Of a stretch of 64,000 nucleotides of DNA, positions 1 through 9,107 are shown piece by piece (within the stretch, counting starts at the first letter, position 1; every line of letters begins with the position of its first letter). The stretch is taken from positions 1-64,000 of the forward strand of contig JBELEM010000001.1 of NCBI GenBank assembly GCA_042093735.1. The letters run 5' to 3'. Origin of the DNA: Hellea sp042093735 (GTDB lineage Bacteria > Pseudomonadota > Alphaproteobacteria > Caulobacterales > Maricaulaceae). Both the position numbers and the translations under genes were made by a program. The notes below the pieces were generated by a model. The model was not told the DNA's origin. It worked only from the letters and a program-made list of their open reading frames with translations, and searched no databases.

Positions 1-1805
1 GTTACAGATTTAGCAAGATTGCGTGGCTGGTCAACATCCGTACCCAGATGAACGGCGGAGTGGTATGCAAGTAATTGAACTACAATTGTAGTTATAATAG
101 GTGAAACAAAATCACTTGATCCTGGTATTACTATAATTTTATCACTTAATGATTCAGCTTGTTGTTTCCCCTGTTCATCTGTGATCAGGATAATGTTGGC
201 TCCTCGAGATGCTACTTCTTGTAAGTTAGATATAGTTTTTTCAAAGAGCGAATTTGTTGGCGCAATAACAACAACGGGCGTTCTATTTTCAATTAAAGCA
301 ATAGGCCCATGTTTTAGTTCTCCCGCTGCATAACCTTCTGCATGAATATATGATATTTCTTTTAATTTTAATGCACCTTCCAGTGCTATCGGCATTTGTG
401 TCCCTCGGCCTAAATAAAAGGCATCTTTGGATTTGGAAAATTCAAATGTTAGCCTCTCTATTTGATCATTAAGTCGAAGGGTTTGTTTAATTAAGCGCGG
501 AGTTTTTATGAGTTCTTTAATTAATTCCTCTTGAAGAGTTTTTGAAACTGAACCATTTGAAACTCCCGCCGTCAAAGCTAACGCTGCAAGTGCCGTAAGT
601 TGAGATGTAAAAGCTTTTGTAGATGCAACACCAATTTCTGGTCCAACATTAATAGGCAAAGCAATATCTGCTTCTCGTGCCATTGTCGAGGTAAGTACAT
701 TTACTAATGCTGCCGTTTTTAAGCCAGCTTCCTTACAGTACCTCAGAGCCGCTAGGGTATCAGCCGTTTCACCTGATTGCGAAACTGCGATAAAAAGAGA
801 TTTATCAGACAAGGTGGGCTTTCTATAACGAAATTCAGAAGCAATATCGACCTCGACAGGTATCCCTGCTATTTGTTCAAACCAATATTTTGCTACTAAA
901 CTTGCATAATTGGCGGTTCCGCATGCTATAAGAATTATTCTATCTACCGATTTAAAGTCGAGATTTTCTTTATTAATTGGGCTTAGGTTATGATCGTTAA
1001 TATATATACCTAATGTCCTACCGATCGTTTCTGGTTGTTCGTGTATTTCCTTAAGCATGAAATGCCGATAATTACCTTTCTCTGCCATAACTGGTCCGCC
1101 AGAAATTATTGTTATTTCACGATTAACTCTATTATCATTCCGGTCATATATCTCGTAGGTTTTGGGCGTGAGAATAGCCCAGTCACCTTCTTCAAGATAA
1201 ATCATTTTTGTTGTCAATTTGGCTAGCGCCATAGCATCTGAACCTAGATACATTTCATCCTGACCAATACCTATCGCTAACGGCGACCCAGCTCTTGCAC
1301 AAAACATGTGGTCCTGAAGATCATCAAACAGAACTGCAAATGCATAGGCGCCCTTAAGTTTTTTTAAACTTTTAGAAAATGCTTCTTTAGGTCTTAGTCC
1401 GCTTTTTAAATACTCATCAATTAAGTGGGCAGAAACTTCAGTATCTGTTTCTGAGAGAAATTTACGATGAGATAATTCATTTTTAATATCAAGATAATTT
1501 TCTATTATGCCATTATGGACAACACTGACACTCCCGGATAAATGTGGGTGAGAGTTTACTTCATTAGGAATGCCGTGTGTTGCCCAGCGTGTGTGGGCTA
1601 TTCCGGCTTTCCCGTCGATTGGGTTTGCTTCGAGCTTATCAATTAGTTTCTTGATTTTTCCTTTTGCCCGTTCACGCTTTAGTTTGCCTTTATCGAGTAC
1701 AGCTATTCCAGAGCTATCATATCCCCTATATTCAAGTTGGACTAACCCTTCAATTAATCGATTTGCAACCGACGTATGTCCAATAATTCCTATAATACCG
1801 CACAT
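1..1805 (-). CDS. glmS: Glutamine-fructose-6-phosphate aminotransferase (GlmS), 3' end cut by window
   Basis: It makes glucosamine-6-phosphate from fructose-6-phosphate and glutamine, the first step towards UDP-GlcNAc for peptidoglycan and lipopolysaccharide. The protein starts MCGIIGIIG, so Cys2 becomes the N-terminal nucleophile of the class II glutamine amidotransferase domain (about residues 1-220). Two sugar-isomerase (SIS) domains follow, with SQSGETADTLAAL in the first and a HGPIAL motif in the second. The frame is open to base 1 and ends ...NLAKSVT, which matches the family's usual end NLAKSVTVE, so only about two residues and the stop are missing. AAAGG lies upstream of the ATG. It lies 82 bases downstream of ugd on the same strand and may be cotranscribed. 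The identification is firm. Confidence 0.97.
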   Translation of the reverse strand, partial: MCGIIGIIGHTSVANRLIEGLVQLEYRGYDSSGIAVLDKGKLKRERAKGKIKKLIDKLEANPIDGKAGIAHTRWATHGIPNEVNSHPHLSGSVSVVHNGIIENYLDIKNELSHRKFLSETDTEVSAHLIDEYLKSGLRPKEAFSKSLKKLKGAYAFAVLFDDLQDHMFCARAGSPLAIGIGQDEMYLGSDAMALAKLTTKMIYLEEGDWAILTPKTYEIYDRNDNRVNREITIISGGPVMAEKGNYRHFMLKEIHEQPETIGRTLGIYINDHNLSPINKENLDFKSVDRIILIACGTANYASLVAKYWFEQIAGIPVEVDIASEFRYRKPTLSDKSLFIAVSQSGETADTLAALRYCKEAGLKTAALVNVLTSTMAREADIALPINVGPEIGVASTKAFTSQLTALAALALTAGVSNGSVSKTLQEELIKELIKTPRLIKQTLRLNDQIERLTFEFSKSKDAFYLGRGTQMPIALEGALKLKEISYIHAEGYAAGELKHGPIALIENRTPVVVIAPTNSLFEKTISNLQEVASRGANIILITDEQGKQQAESLSDKIIVIPGSSDFVSPIITTIVVQLLAYHSAVHLGTDVDQPRNLAKSV

Positions 1806-1887
1806 GTAACTACCTTTTATTATTAGTCCGTTATAAACTTAATATATAAAATATTTATTTATTGAAGAATTATTATTTGAAATTAAT

Positions 1888-3189
1888 TTAACGCCCAACG
1901 CTTATATAGTTGAAACCATATTCCTTCATGCTTTGAGGGTTATAGATGTTTCGTAGGTCAATAATATTTGGATTTTTCAATGATTTCTTTACACGTGTCA
2001 TATCTAGGGCTCTGAATTCGTCCCATTCTGTCAATATTATCAGGGCATCTGCTTCTTTAATGCAATCATAAGAACTTTTTGTACAATCGATATTTTGAAG
2101 TAAACTTTTAGCTTCTTTCATTGATGCAGGGTCATACACTTTTATCAACGCGCCCATATTTTGTAGCTCTGGTATAATAGTTAAGCTTGCGGCATCTCGC
2201 ATATCGTCTGTATTGGGTTTGAAGGCGAGGCCTAAAAAAGCTAATGTTTTATTATTTAAATCTCCATTAAAAAAATGAATGATTTTTTGAACCATCTTGT
2301 GCTTTCTGTCTTCATTCGATTTTATGACCGACTGGATAATTGGGAGCGATACTTCAGCCTCTTCAGCAGTACGTATTAGCGCTGTTGTATCCTTAGGAAA
2401 ACATGAGCCGCCATAACCTGGGCCTGCATGTAAAAACTTTGGAGCAATTCTCTTATCAAGCCCCATGCCTCTTGCTAACGCTTTTACATCCGCACCTACA
2501 TTTTCACACAGATCGGCCATTTCATTTATAAAGCTAATTTTAGTTGCTAAGAATGAGTTCGAAGCATATTTTATTAGCTCCGAAGTCCTCCGATTAGTAA
2601 ACAATATTGGAGTCTCGTTGATAAAAAGAGGTCTATATATTGCTTTCATGATTTTTACAGCCTCATTGCACTCAGTACCAACGACTATTCTATCGGGATG
2701 CTTAAAATCTTTTATTGCTGCACCTTCTCTCAGGAACTCGGGATTAGACACAACTGAAAACTTATCTTTGGAATGATTCTTAGATAGAATTTTCTCGATT
2801 TCATCTCCTGTACCAACGGGAACAGTAGATTTAGTGGCAATTACAGTGAATTTATTAATGTGCTTAGAAATTTCATTTGTTGCGGCATAAACATAAGATA
2901 AATCAGCGTGACCATCTCCTCTCCGTGAAGGGGTTCCGACGGCTATAAATACCACATTTGCACTATTCATTGACTCCTTAAGGTCTGTGGTAAATTTAAG
3001 CCGTGAAGCATTAACATTTTTATTAATTAGGCTTTTTAGGCTAGGTTCAAATATTGGAATCTCACCTGAATTTAGCATTTCTATTTTAGCATTATCATTG
3101 TCGACACAAACCACTTCATGGCCAAAATCTGCCAAACAAACCCCAGACACAAGTCCAACATACCCTGTGCCGATCATAACAATTTTCAT
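1888..3189 (-). CDS. ugd: UDP-glucose 6-dehydrogenase
   Basis: This NAD-dependent enzyme oxidises UDP-glucose to UDP-glucuronate for polysaccharide and lipopolysaccharide sugars. The 433-residue length is normal for the bacterial family. The Rossmann motif GTGYVG is at residues 7-12, STVPVGTG at 121-128 and NPEFLREG at 149-156. The catalytic cysteine is in GGSCFPKDT (Cys263). The C-terminal UDP-binding domain contains the family sequence LGLAFKPNTDDMRDA. It precedes glmS on the same strand, so two sugar-nucleotide genes sit together. A GDP-mannose dehydrogenase is a less likely alternative. Confidence 0.95.
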   Translation of the reverse strand: MKIVMIGTGYVGLVSGVCLADFGHEVVCVDNDNAKIEMLNSGEIPIFEPSLKSLINKNVNASRLKFTTDLKESMNSANVVFIAVGTPSRRGDGHADLSYVYAATNEISKHINKFTVIATKSTVPVGTGDEIEKILSKNHSKDKFSVVSNPEFLREGAAIKDFKHPDRIVVGTECNEAVKIMKAIYRPLFINETPILFTNRRTSELIKYASNSFLATKISFINEMADLCENVGADVKALARGMGLDKRIAPKFLHAGPGYGGSCFPKDTTALIRTAEEAEVSLPIIQSVIKSNEDRKHKMVQKIIHFFNGDLNNKTLAFLGLAFKPNTDDMRDAASLTIIPELQNMGALIKVYDPASMKEAKSLLQNIDCTKSSYDCIKEADALIILTEWDEFRALDMTRVKKSLKNPNIIDLRNIYNPQSMKEYGFNYISVGR

Positions 3190-3304
3190 GGACGCCCTTA
3201 TGATATAGTAAATTTTCCTTATTATGACAGGTGAAAGCGAAACATGCTAGGGGTAAGACAATAGGTATCCTTGACATTCAACTATATTAATACATTTAGC
3301 TTAT

Positions 3305-4231
3305 ATGGATTATAATATACCAAATTTTCCCGCAGTCCTTTTTTGGGCTGCGCCAGTATTTACGCTTTTGATCGCGTTAGAATGGTACCTTGTGTCTAGA
3401 AAAAAGATTTCTGGTACATATGTTATAAAAGATGCAATTACGTCGTCCACTATGGGCGTTGGGCAGTTGATATCTGATATTTTGATGGGGGGAATAAGCA
3501 TTGGTATTCTCATGTGGATATGGAAATTTAGGTTTTTTGATTGGGGATTTAGCATAACCACCATATTAATTTGTTTGGTACTGCAGGATTTTGTCTATTG
3601 GTATAAGCATATGGCCGCCCACAAAGTTAGATGGTTCTGGTCAGCACATAATGTCCACCATAGCTCAGAAGAATATAATTTAAGCACGGCACTAAGGCAG
3701 CCATGGAACAACCATATCACGGGGTATGTTTTCCTCTCATCACCGTTAATTTTATTGGGCTTTCACCCCTTTTTAGTCGCATTCATAGGCGCGATAAATT
3801 TAGTTTACCAGTTTTGGGTTCATACTCAGTCCATCAAGAAAATGCCCCTGTGGTTCGAATTTATTTTCAATACTCCCAGCCACCACCGCGTGCATCATGC
3901 GAAAAACCCCAGGTATTTAGACAGTAATTTTGCAGGTATATTGATCATATGGGACAGGATTTTCAAAACATTTGCTGAAGAAGATGCATCTGAACCTGTA
4001 GACTATGGTGTAGTTACTCCGATAGCATCTTATAACCCGGCGGTGGTTGCATTTAAAGAAATGTATAATATTTTTAGAGATTGTTTTCAGCCTAACATTA
4101 AATTTCATCAAAGACTTGCATACATTTTTGCTGCACCAGGTTATTCACATGATGGTTCTCGAAAAAGCTCTAAAGATTTAAAAACTGAATTTATGAGGTC
4201 AAAGCAGCTTGAAAGTAAGGTTTCTAATTAA
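3305..4231 (+). CDS. Sterol desaturase / fatty acid hydroxylase family membrane protein
   Basis: A 308-residue integral membrane di-iron oxygenase of the fatty acid hydroxylase superfamily. Hydrophobic segments lie at about residues 10-30, 55-75, 82-98 and 143-170. The histidine clusters expected for the di-iron site are present: H102 and H106 (WYKHMAAH), H115/H118/H119 (HNVHH), H173, and H193/H194/H197/H198 (SHHRVHH). The substrate (a sterol, fatty acid, hopanoid or ether lipid) cannot be told from sequence. No clear Shine-Dalgarno precedes the ATG; a TTGACA box lies at 3271-3276. The gene ends in an 8-base convergent overlap with the amidohydrolase. It is transcribed divergently from ugd. 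Confidence 0.88.
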   Translation: MDYNIPNFPAVLFWAAPVFTLLIALEWYLVSRKKISGTYVIKDAITSSTMGVGQLISDILMGGISIGILMWIWKFRFFDWGFSITTILICLVLQDFVYWYKHMAAHKVRWFWSAHNVHHSSEEYNLSTALRQPWNNHITGYVFLSSPLILLGFHPFLVAFIGAINLVYQFWVHTQSIKKMPLWFEFIFNTPSHHRVHHAKNPRYLDSNFAGILIIWDRIFKTFAEEDASEPVDYGVVTPIASYNPAVVAFKEMYNIFRDCFQPNIKFHQRLAYIFAAPGYSHDGSRKSSKDLKTEFMRSKQLESKVSN

Positions 4232-5912
4232 TTGAGCTTACCTTAATTCCAGAAACCCATGTTTCCAGAACTTCAATATTTTTTATATCTTCCGGCGCTA
4301 CAGTTAGAGGGTTTTTATCAATAATAATAAAATCAGCAAATTTATTTATCTCAATACTTCCAAGTTTTTTCTCCTGAAATGCGCCATGGGCATTTTCAAT
4401 TGTCATAGCCTTCAGTGCCTCTTCCACAGTTAAAGCTTGCTTCATATACCAGCCTTCTACTTCTTTAGTGCTATCTAACGGTTTTCTATTTACTGCAAAA
4501 TATAATGTCTCCATAGGCTTCCATGGCTCGCCAGGTAGATCAGAGTTTAACAATAACCGAACTCCGCTTTTTAAAATATTTTGCCATGCGTAAGCGTCCT
4601 GAATTCTTTCTGGCCCTATCCTCTCTTCTGCCCATTTACTATCTCCAACAGCATGCGAGGACTGCATGGATGCTAAAACTTTGAGCTTTGCTGCGCGGCT
4701 ATAAAAGTTTGGAAAAAGAACTTGAGCATGCTCAATGCGCCAGCGATGATCAAAAATACCATCTGTATCTAATATTTCCTCATATAATTTTAATACCTGA
4801 TTATTTCCTTTATCACCAATTGCATGGACAGCCATTTGGAAGCCTTTATCTGCTGCCTTTCGTCCAAGTTGTAGAATTTTTTTTGTACTAATGCGTTCTG
4901 TTGCTAACGATTTTCCTAATTGATCAGAGTAGGGCTCTTCCATAAGTGCAGTTCTTGAGCCAAGTGATCCATCATAGAAAACTTTGATACTTCTTATATC
5001 TAAAAAATCACTTTTATCGACAAGGGGCCCCCGCGCAAACCAATGATTCATTAATTCATCATTATTACCATCGAGCATTCCGTAAACTCTTACAGGGAGA
5101 GCATTCGATTCTGCTAATGAAATAAACGCTTTAACATCTTTCGGTGTCATTCCTGCTTCGTGTATCGATGTTACACCAGCAGACGCCATAATGTTTAGCC
5201 CTGCAATTATTGCGTCTTTAATTTTTTTATCACTGGGTTCTGGTATAAAAGGCCGAATAAGGTTTTGGGCTAATGTGAGCATAACGCCAGTTGGTTCGCC
5301 ATTCACACGGCGGATTATATTCCCTACCTCAGGGTCTTTAGTGGAGCTATCAATATTAGCTAATTTTAGAGCATAGCCATTATATAACCCAGCAAACCCA
5401 TGTAAACTTTCCAAAGCTACAGGATTGTTAGGAAAAGCTATATCTAACAAACGTCTATCTGGGTAACCAGTCGAAGCAAAGGAGCCTTCGTCCCACCCTT
5501 GCCCTATCAGCCAATCTCCTGCAGCTGGGCGCGGGAATTTATCTTTTAGGCGCTCCACCATCTCTTTAACGTCAGAAACTCCGACTAAATTAGCCTTCAA
5601 GGAGTCCATGCCTAGCTCACGAATGTGTACATGACTATCTATTATTCCGGGTAAAACTGTTTTTCCGGACAAATCTACTTTTTTCGTATTTTTTAAATTA
5701 GAACTACCATTTTTTCCATCAATTAGAGTTATTTTGTTGCCAGTAACAACAAAAGAATTTGCGAAAGGCTTATCAGGATTCATTGTAATGATATCGGCAT
5801 TAAAAAAATGAATTGGTTGAGAAGAAGGAGTTACATTATTTGAGCAAGAATTAATCAAAAACACAAAAGTAAAAGAAAGTATGTTTAAACAATGTAATTT
5901 AATATTATTCAT
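4224..5912 (-). CDS. Amidohydrolase family 3 (YtcJ-like) lipoprotein
   Basis: A predicted metal-dependent hydrolase of the amidohydrolase 3 / YtcJ type. The N-terminus is hydrophobic and ends in a lipobox-like INSC (Cys23), so it is probably an exported lipoprotein. Family motifs include DSHVHI early in the TIM barrel, GWDEG, the metal-region sequences HAIGD and EHAQ, and a C-terminal DFIIIDKNPL that closes the composite beta domain. At 562 residues it matches family length. Its start overlaps the CorB gene's stop by 8 bases, making it the last gene of aroK-aroB-CorB-amidohydrolase. The substrate is unknown; members act on diverse amides. Confidence 0.88.
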   Translation of the reverse strand: MNNIKLHCLNILSFTFVFLINSCSNNVTPSSQPIHFFNADIITMNPDKPFANSFVVTGNKITLIDGKNGSSNLKNTKKVDLSGKTVLPGIIDSHVHIRELGMDSLKANLVGVSDVKEMVERLKDKFPRPAAGDWLIGQGWDEGSFASTGYPDRRLLDIAFPNNPVALESLHGFAGLYNGYALKLANIDSSTKDPEVGNIIRRVNGEPTGVMLTLAQNLIRPFIPEPSDKKIKDAIIAGLNIMASAGVTSIHEAGMTPKDVKAFISLAESNALPVRVYGMLDGNNDELMNHWFARGPLVDKSDFLDIRSIKVFYDGSLGSRTALMEEPYSDQLGKSLATERISTKKILQLGRKAADKGFQMAVHAIGDKGNNQVLKLYEEILDTDGIFDHRWRIEHAQVLFPNFYSRAAKLKVLASMQSSHAVGDSKWAEERIGPERIQDAYAWQNILKSGVRLLLNSDLPGEPWKPMETLYFAVNRKPLDSTKEVEGWYMKQALTVEEALKAMTIENAHGAFQEKKLGSIEINKFADFIIIDKNPLTVAPEDIKNIEVLETWVSGIKVSSIN

Positions 5913-7188
5913 ATATTTTCTTAACTTTTAGAGAGATTATCTGATTACGTTGTTTCTTCATAACTTCAAACCTATAACCATGATAAGAAAATGTTTGATT
6001 TACTTCAGGGATAGTTTGCGACTCGTAAATAACAAGACCTGCTATTGTAACTGCTTCTTCATCTGGCAGCTCCCAGCCCATAGCCCTATTAACGTCCCTA
6101 ACAGTTAAATTGCCACGTAGAATAGCACCGCCTTCTTTTAACTTGTTTATTCCTGTAAGTTCCTCATCATATTCATCTTGTATGTCCCCCACGATTTCCT
6201 CAAGAATGTCCTCAAGTGTAACTATTCCCATTAGAGCCCCATATTCGTCGACTACGACTGCAAAATGTTCCCTTTTCTGTTGAAATGCTTTGAGTTGTTT
6301 GACGAGTGATGTGGTTTCGGGCACAAACCAAGTGCTTCTCATTATTTTTCTAGTATCTATCTCCGAAAGTACTACTCCTGCATTAGATATTGATTTAAGA
6401 ATATCTTTAACATGTAAAATTCCGATAATATTGTCCTGACTATTTTCATAAAGTGGGACCCTTGAGTGACCTGAGTTTAAAATTTCTTTAATGATTTTTT
6501 GTGGAGGGATATTTATATCAATCATGCAAACATTTTTACGATGAATCATCACCTCCTCAACGCTTAGCTCTCCAATTTCTAAGACTCCATATATCTGATC
6601 TCTTGCACGCTTAGCAACGCCGCCTTCTTCAAGGTGGAGATCAACAGCCCCCTTTATGGCCTCTTCTGCTGACCATGACCCTGAATTTGAATTTACTCCA
6701 AATAACCTCAACGTACTATTTACAATAATTTGTATAAGTAAAACCATTGGCGCAAATATTTTAACAATAAAGTTAACCCTCACTGCTACTTTTAATGCTA
6801 AAGTATCCGGCTGCGATATCGCGTATGATTTGGGAAGAACCTCTGCAAAGATTAATATTAAAAATGTCATAACAATTGTTGCACTCATTAAGGCAAATCC
6901 ACCGCCGCCTAAAATATTAGTAAAAATTGCAGTAGTTAGAACTGAAGCTAAAATATTAACAAGATTATTTCCGAGTAATATACCTCCAAGTAACCGCTCT
7001 CTAGAGTTCAAAAGTTTTGCAACAATTATTGCCCTTTTGTCTCCACTTTTTTCAAGGTTATGTATACGAGCTTTCGAGGCTGCAGTTAGTGCAGTTTCGG
7101 AGCCAGAAAAAAAACTAGATAAGTAAAGAAGTATCGCGACCACACCGATCATAATCAAGTTATCGGTACGCAAGATTGATTCAAGCAT
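5905..7188 (-). CDS. CorB/CorC-type (HlyC/CorC family) DUF21-CBS membrane protein
   Basis: A 427-residue CNNM/CorB-type membrane protein, thought to take part in Mg2+ or cobalt efflux and often labelled hemolysin. An N-terminal DUF21 domain with about four membrane segments (residues 10-160) includes the signature SGSETALTAASKARI. A pair of CBS domains follows (about 200-330, with HSRVPLYENSQDNIIGI and VVDEYGALMGIVTLEDILEEIVG), then a C-terminal CorC_HlyC domain. It overlaps aroB's stop by 8 bases, consistent with translational coupling. The aroK-aroB-CorB order is common in Alphaproteobacteria. Transport activity is inferred from the family only. Confidence 0.92.
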   Translation of the reverse strand: MLESILRTDNLIMIGVVAILLYLSSFFSGSETALTAASKARIHNLEKSGDKRAIIVAKLLNSRERLLGGILLGNNLVNILASVLTTAIFTNILGGGGFALMSATIVMTFLILIFAEVLPKSYAISQPDTLALKVAVRVNFIVKIFAPMVLLIQIIVNSTLRLFGVNSNSGSWSAEEAIKGAVDLHLEEGGVAKRARDQIYGVLEIGELSVEEVMIHRKNVCMIDINIPPQKIIKEILNSGHSRVPLYENSQDNIIGILHVKDILKSISNAGVVLSEIDTRKIMRSTWFVPETTSLVKQLKAFQQKREHFAVVVDEYGALMGIVTLEDILEEIVGDIQDEYDEELTGINKLKEGGAILRGNLTVRDVNRAMGWELPDEEAVTIAGLVIYESQTIPEVNQTFSYHGYRFEVMKKQRNQIISLKVKKIYE

Positions 7189-8287
7189 TTTTCTGTCCTG
7201 AAACCTCGGAAAGGTATTCTAGCAGGCTAGCTTTGGATGCTGCCCTTTCTATAAAGGCATCGCCTATTGAATTTACCATTATAAGCGTAATGTTTCCCCC
7301 TACATTTTTTTTATCTTGTTGCATATGCTTTAAAAATCTATTTGAATTTTTAATTAGCGGAATAATATCTTTTTTAGATATTAGACCAAGTGCTTGAAAA
7401 TGAGTTTTTACCCTCTCGACATCACTAGCGCTACATAAATTTTCTTTGGCACTAAATTCAAAAGCCATTTCTATGCCTGCACTAACAGCTTCTCCGTGTA
7501 AAAGGTTTCCTGATGGCATAGCTTCAACTTCTAGTGCGTGCGCAAAAGTATGACCTAAGTTAAGCAGAGCTCGCGCACCGGTTTCTTTTTCATCTTCTGC
7601 AACAATTCTAGCTTTAGTTGTACAAGATAGTGCTATAGCTTTTGCAATTGCATTTGGTTCACAAGATAAAACTTTTTCTCCATTTTTTTCAAGCCAGGTA
7701 AAAAATTTGTAGTCCCCAAGAAGTGCATATTTTACAATTTCTGAATAACCTGCCTTGAGTTCCCTAGCAGGCAATGTTTTTAAAATACCTGTATCAGACA
7801 AAACAAGTTGTGGCTGATAAAATGAACCTACTAAATTTTTACCATATTTATTATTAATAGCAGTTTTCCCTCCGACAGAACTGTCAACCTGTGATAATAA
7901 AGTTGTAGGAATTTGAATAAACTTACACCCACGTTTGTAAATACTTGCTGCAAAACCAGCAAGGTCTCCAATAACCCCTCCCCCAAATGCTATTAAAGTA
8001 TCATTTCTCTCAAACCCTTTGTCGAATAACGAATTCAGAATATTTTGCAGTCCTTCAAAGCTTTTTTGCTCCTCACCAGCGGGGCAAATTATTACATGTT
8101 TTTCAAAATCTACAAGAGCATCATCTAGCTGCTTGCCGTGGAGCCTGTAAACATTTTCATCTGATATTATTGCTACTCTTCTTCCTGATATCTTTTTTGA
8201 AATAAAACCACCTACTTCAGAAAGAAGACCCTCTTTTATTATTATATCATAACTACGCTGTCCTAGGTCTACATTTACTAAAGTCAT
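7181..8287 (-). CDS. aroB: 3-dehydroquinate synthase
   Basis: It converts DAHP to 3-dehydroquinate in the shikimate pathway, using NAD+ and a divalent metal. The 368-residue length is normal. Visible motifs are GGGVIGDLAGFAASIYKRG (nucleotide binding), QVDSSVGGKTAIN (active site) and metal ligands in NLGHTFAHALE and LHGEAV. Its ATG overlaps the aroK stop by 4 bases (ATGA), showing tight coupling of two steps of the same pathway. The CorB gene follows with an 8-base overlap. Confidence 0.97.
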   Translation of the reverse strand: MTLVNVDLGQRSYDIIIKEGLLSEVGGFISKKISGRRVAIISDENVYRLHGKQLDDALVDFEKHVIICPAGEEQKSFEGLQNILNSLFDKGFERNDTLIAFGGGVIGDLAGFAASIYKRGCKFIQIPTTLLSQVDSSVGGKTAINNKYGKNLVGSFYQPQLVLSDTGILKTLPARELKAGYSEIVKYALLGDYKFFTWLEKNGEKVLSCEPNAIAKAIALSCTTKARIVAEDEKETGARALLNLGHTFAHALEVEAMPSGNLLHGEAVSAGIEMAFEFSAKENLCSASDVERVKTHFQALGLISKKDIIPLIKNSNRFLKHMQQDKKNVGGNITLIMVNSIGDAFIERAASKASLLEYLSEVSGQKNA

Positions 8288-8868
8288 TTATTATCGCTCT
8301 GATACTTTTTTATTGCGTGTATTATTTTACTACTAATAGAGCATTGCCCATCATTATCAATTGTAACTGTTATATGCGCTTTGCTATATATCGGGTGCCT
8401 CGTTTTTATGAGTTCTTTAATTTTTGCTTCTGGGTCATTAACCTGCAGTAGAGGTCTTTTATCATAATTTCTACTAACGCGATCCATTATAGTTCTTAAG
8501 TCACCTTTGAGCCATATTGTTAATGCTTTTCTGTTTAAAATTTCGTGTGTTTCTTTTTGGACATAAGCGCCCCCCCCAGTTGCTAAAACTATTTCGTTTT
8601 TATCCAATAGTCGCTCTATGACTCGCCGCTCTCCTTCTCTAAATTCTTTTTCACCATAATCTTTAAAATAACCAGTTATGGTCCTACCCGATGCTTTTTC
8701 AATTTCGTAATCAGAATCGAAAAAGTCTTTATTAAGACTTTTAGCTAATTGTTTGCCTGCTGTAGTTTTACCAACACCCATCAGACCAACAAGCGCTATT
8801 GGGTGTTTTATAAAGATTTCACTAATTGAACTATTCCTTAGTTTCAGATTCTTGTTATAGTTGTGCAC
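8284..8868 (-). CDS. aroK: Shikimate kinase
   Basis: It phosphorylates shikimate with ATP. The P-loop GLMGVGKT is at residues 28-35, the substrate-binding FDSDYEIE follows, and the GGGA and RPLL (lid) motifs are present. At 194 residues it carries an N-terminal extension of about 20 residues relative to the shortest family members, which is usual in alphaproteobacteria. The coding strand has a run of eight G within the TGGGA region (8570-8577). It is the first gene of the aroK-aroB-CorB-amidohydrolase operon and is divergent from the 8966 unit. Confidence 0.96.
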   Translation of the reverse strand: MHNYNKNLKLRNSSISEIFIKHPIALVGLMGVGKTTAGKQLAKSLNKDFFDSDYEIEKASGRTITGYFKDYGEKEFREGERRVIERLLDKNEIVLATGGGAYVQKETHEILNRKALTIWLKGDLRTIMDRVSRNYDKRPLLQVNDPEAKIKELIKTRHPIYSKAHITVTIDNDGQCSISSKIIHAIKKYQSDNK

Positions 8869-8910
8869 AGCAGTGCATTAAATGCCAGATGTTTAATATG
8901 GGCAAAAAGT

Positions 8911-8935
8911 AACGTTTGCTCAATACTTAAACGTT
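8911..8935. promoter_or_regulatory. Perfect inverted repeat in the aroK / 8966 divergent promoter region
   Basis: AACGTTT (8911-8917) and its exact reverse complement AAACGTT (8929-8935) are separated by 11 bases, giving an 18-base centre-to-centre dyad that fits a dimeric repressor or activator. It overlies a plausible plus-strand promoter, with TTGCTC at 8916-8921 as -35 and TATAAC at 8940-8945 as -10 (18-base spacer). The dyad is seen directly. Its use as an operator is inference. Confidence 0.4.
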
Positions 8936-8965
8936 AATATATAACATAATGCTGAGGGTTAGATT

Positions 8966-9106
8966 ATGAAAAAATTATTATTTGTATGTGTTATTTTAAT
9001 TTTATTCTTGTCTGCTCTGGCATTTTGGCTTCTATCAGGTGCATCAAGTGAAAATGCACCGCAAGATATCAAAGTGATTGAATTGCCAGATATTTACGAA
9101 AAATAA
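8966..9106 (+). CDS. 46-residue single-span membrane peptide
   Basis: This small ORF starts at an ATG preceded by GAGGG at suitable spacing and ends one base before the next gene's ATG. The product has a charged start (MKK), one strong hydrophobic helix (residues 4-23) and a short polar tail ending LPDIYEK. It could be an inner-membrane peptide or an uncleaved signal anchor with a periplasmic tail. The good ribosome site, tight spacing and shared direction support a real gene at the head of the 8966-11858 unit. I do not recognise a named family. Confidence 0.6.
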   Translation: MKKLLFVCVILILFLSALAFWLLSGASSENAPQDIKVIELPDIYEK

Positions 9107-9107
9107 T

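Noticed and set aside
1035..1226. Plus-strand ORF inside glmS, with many similar antisense ORFs over other genes
   Set aside because: These lie opposite strong conserved genes, have no ribosome site and no recognisable protein pattern, so they are shadows.
3271..3305. Possible leaderless promoter for the sterol-desaturase-type gene
   Set aside because: TTGACA is good, but no -10 hexamer stands at the right spacing; TACATT would need a 14-base spacer.
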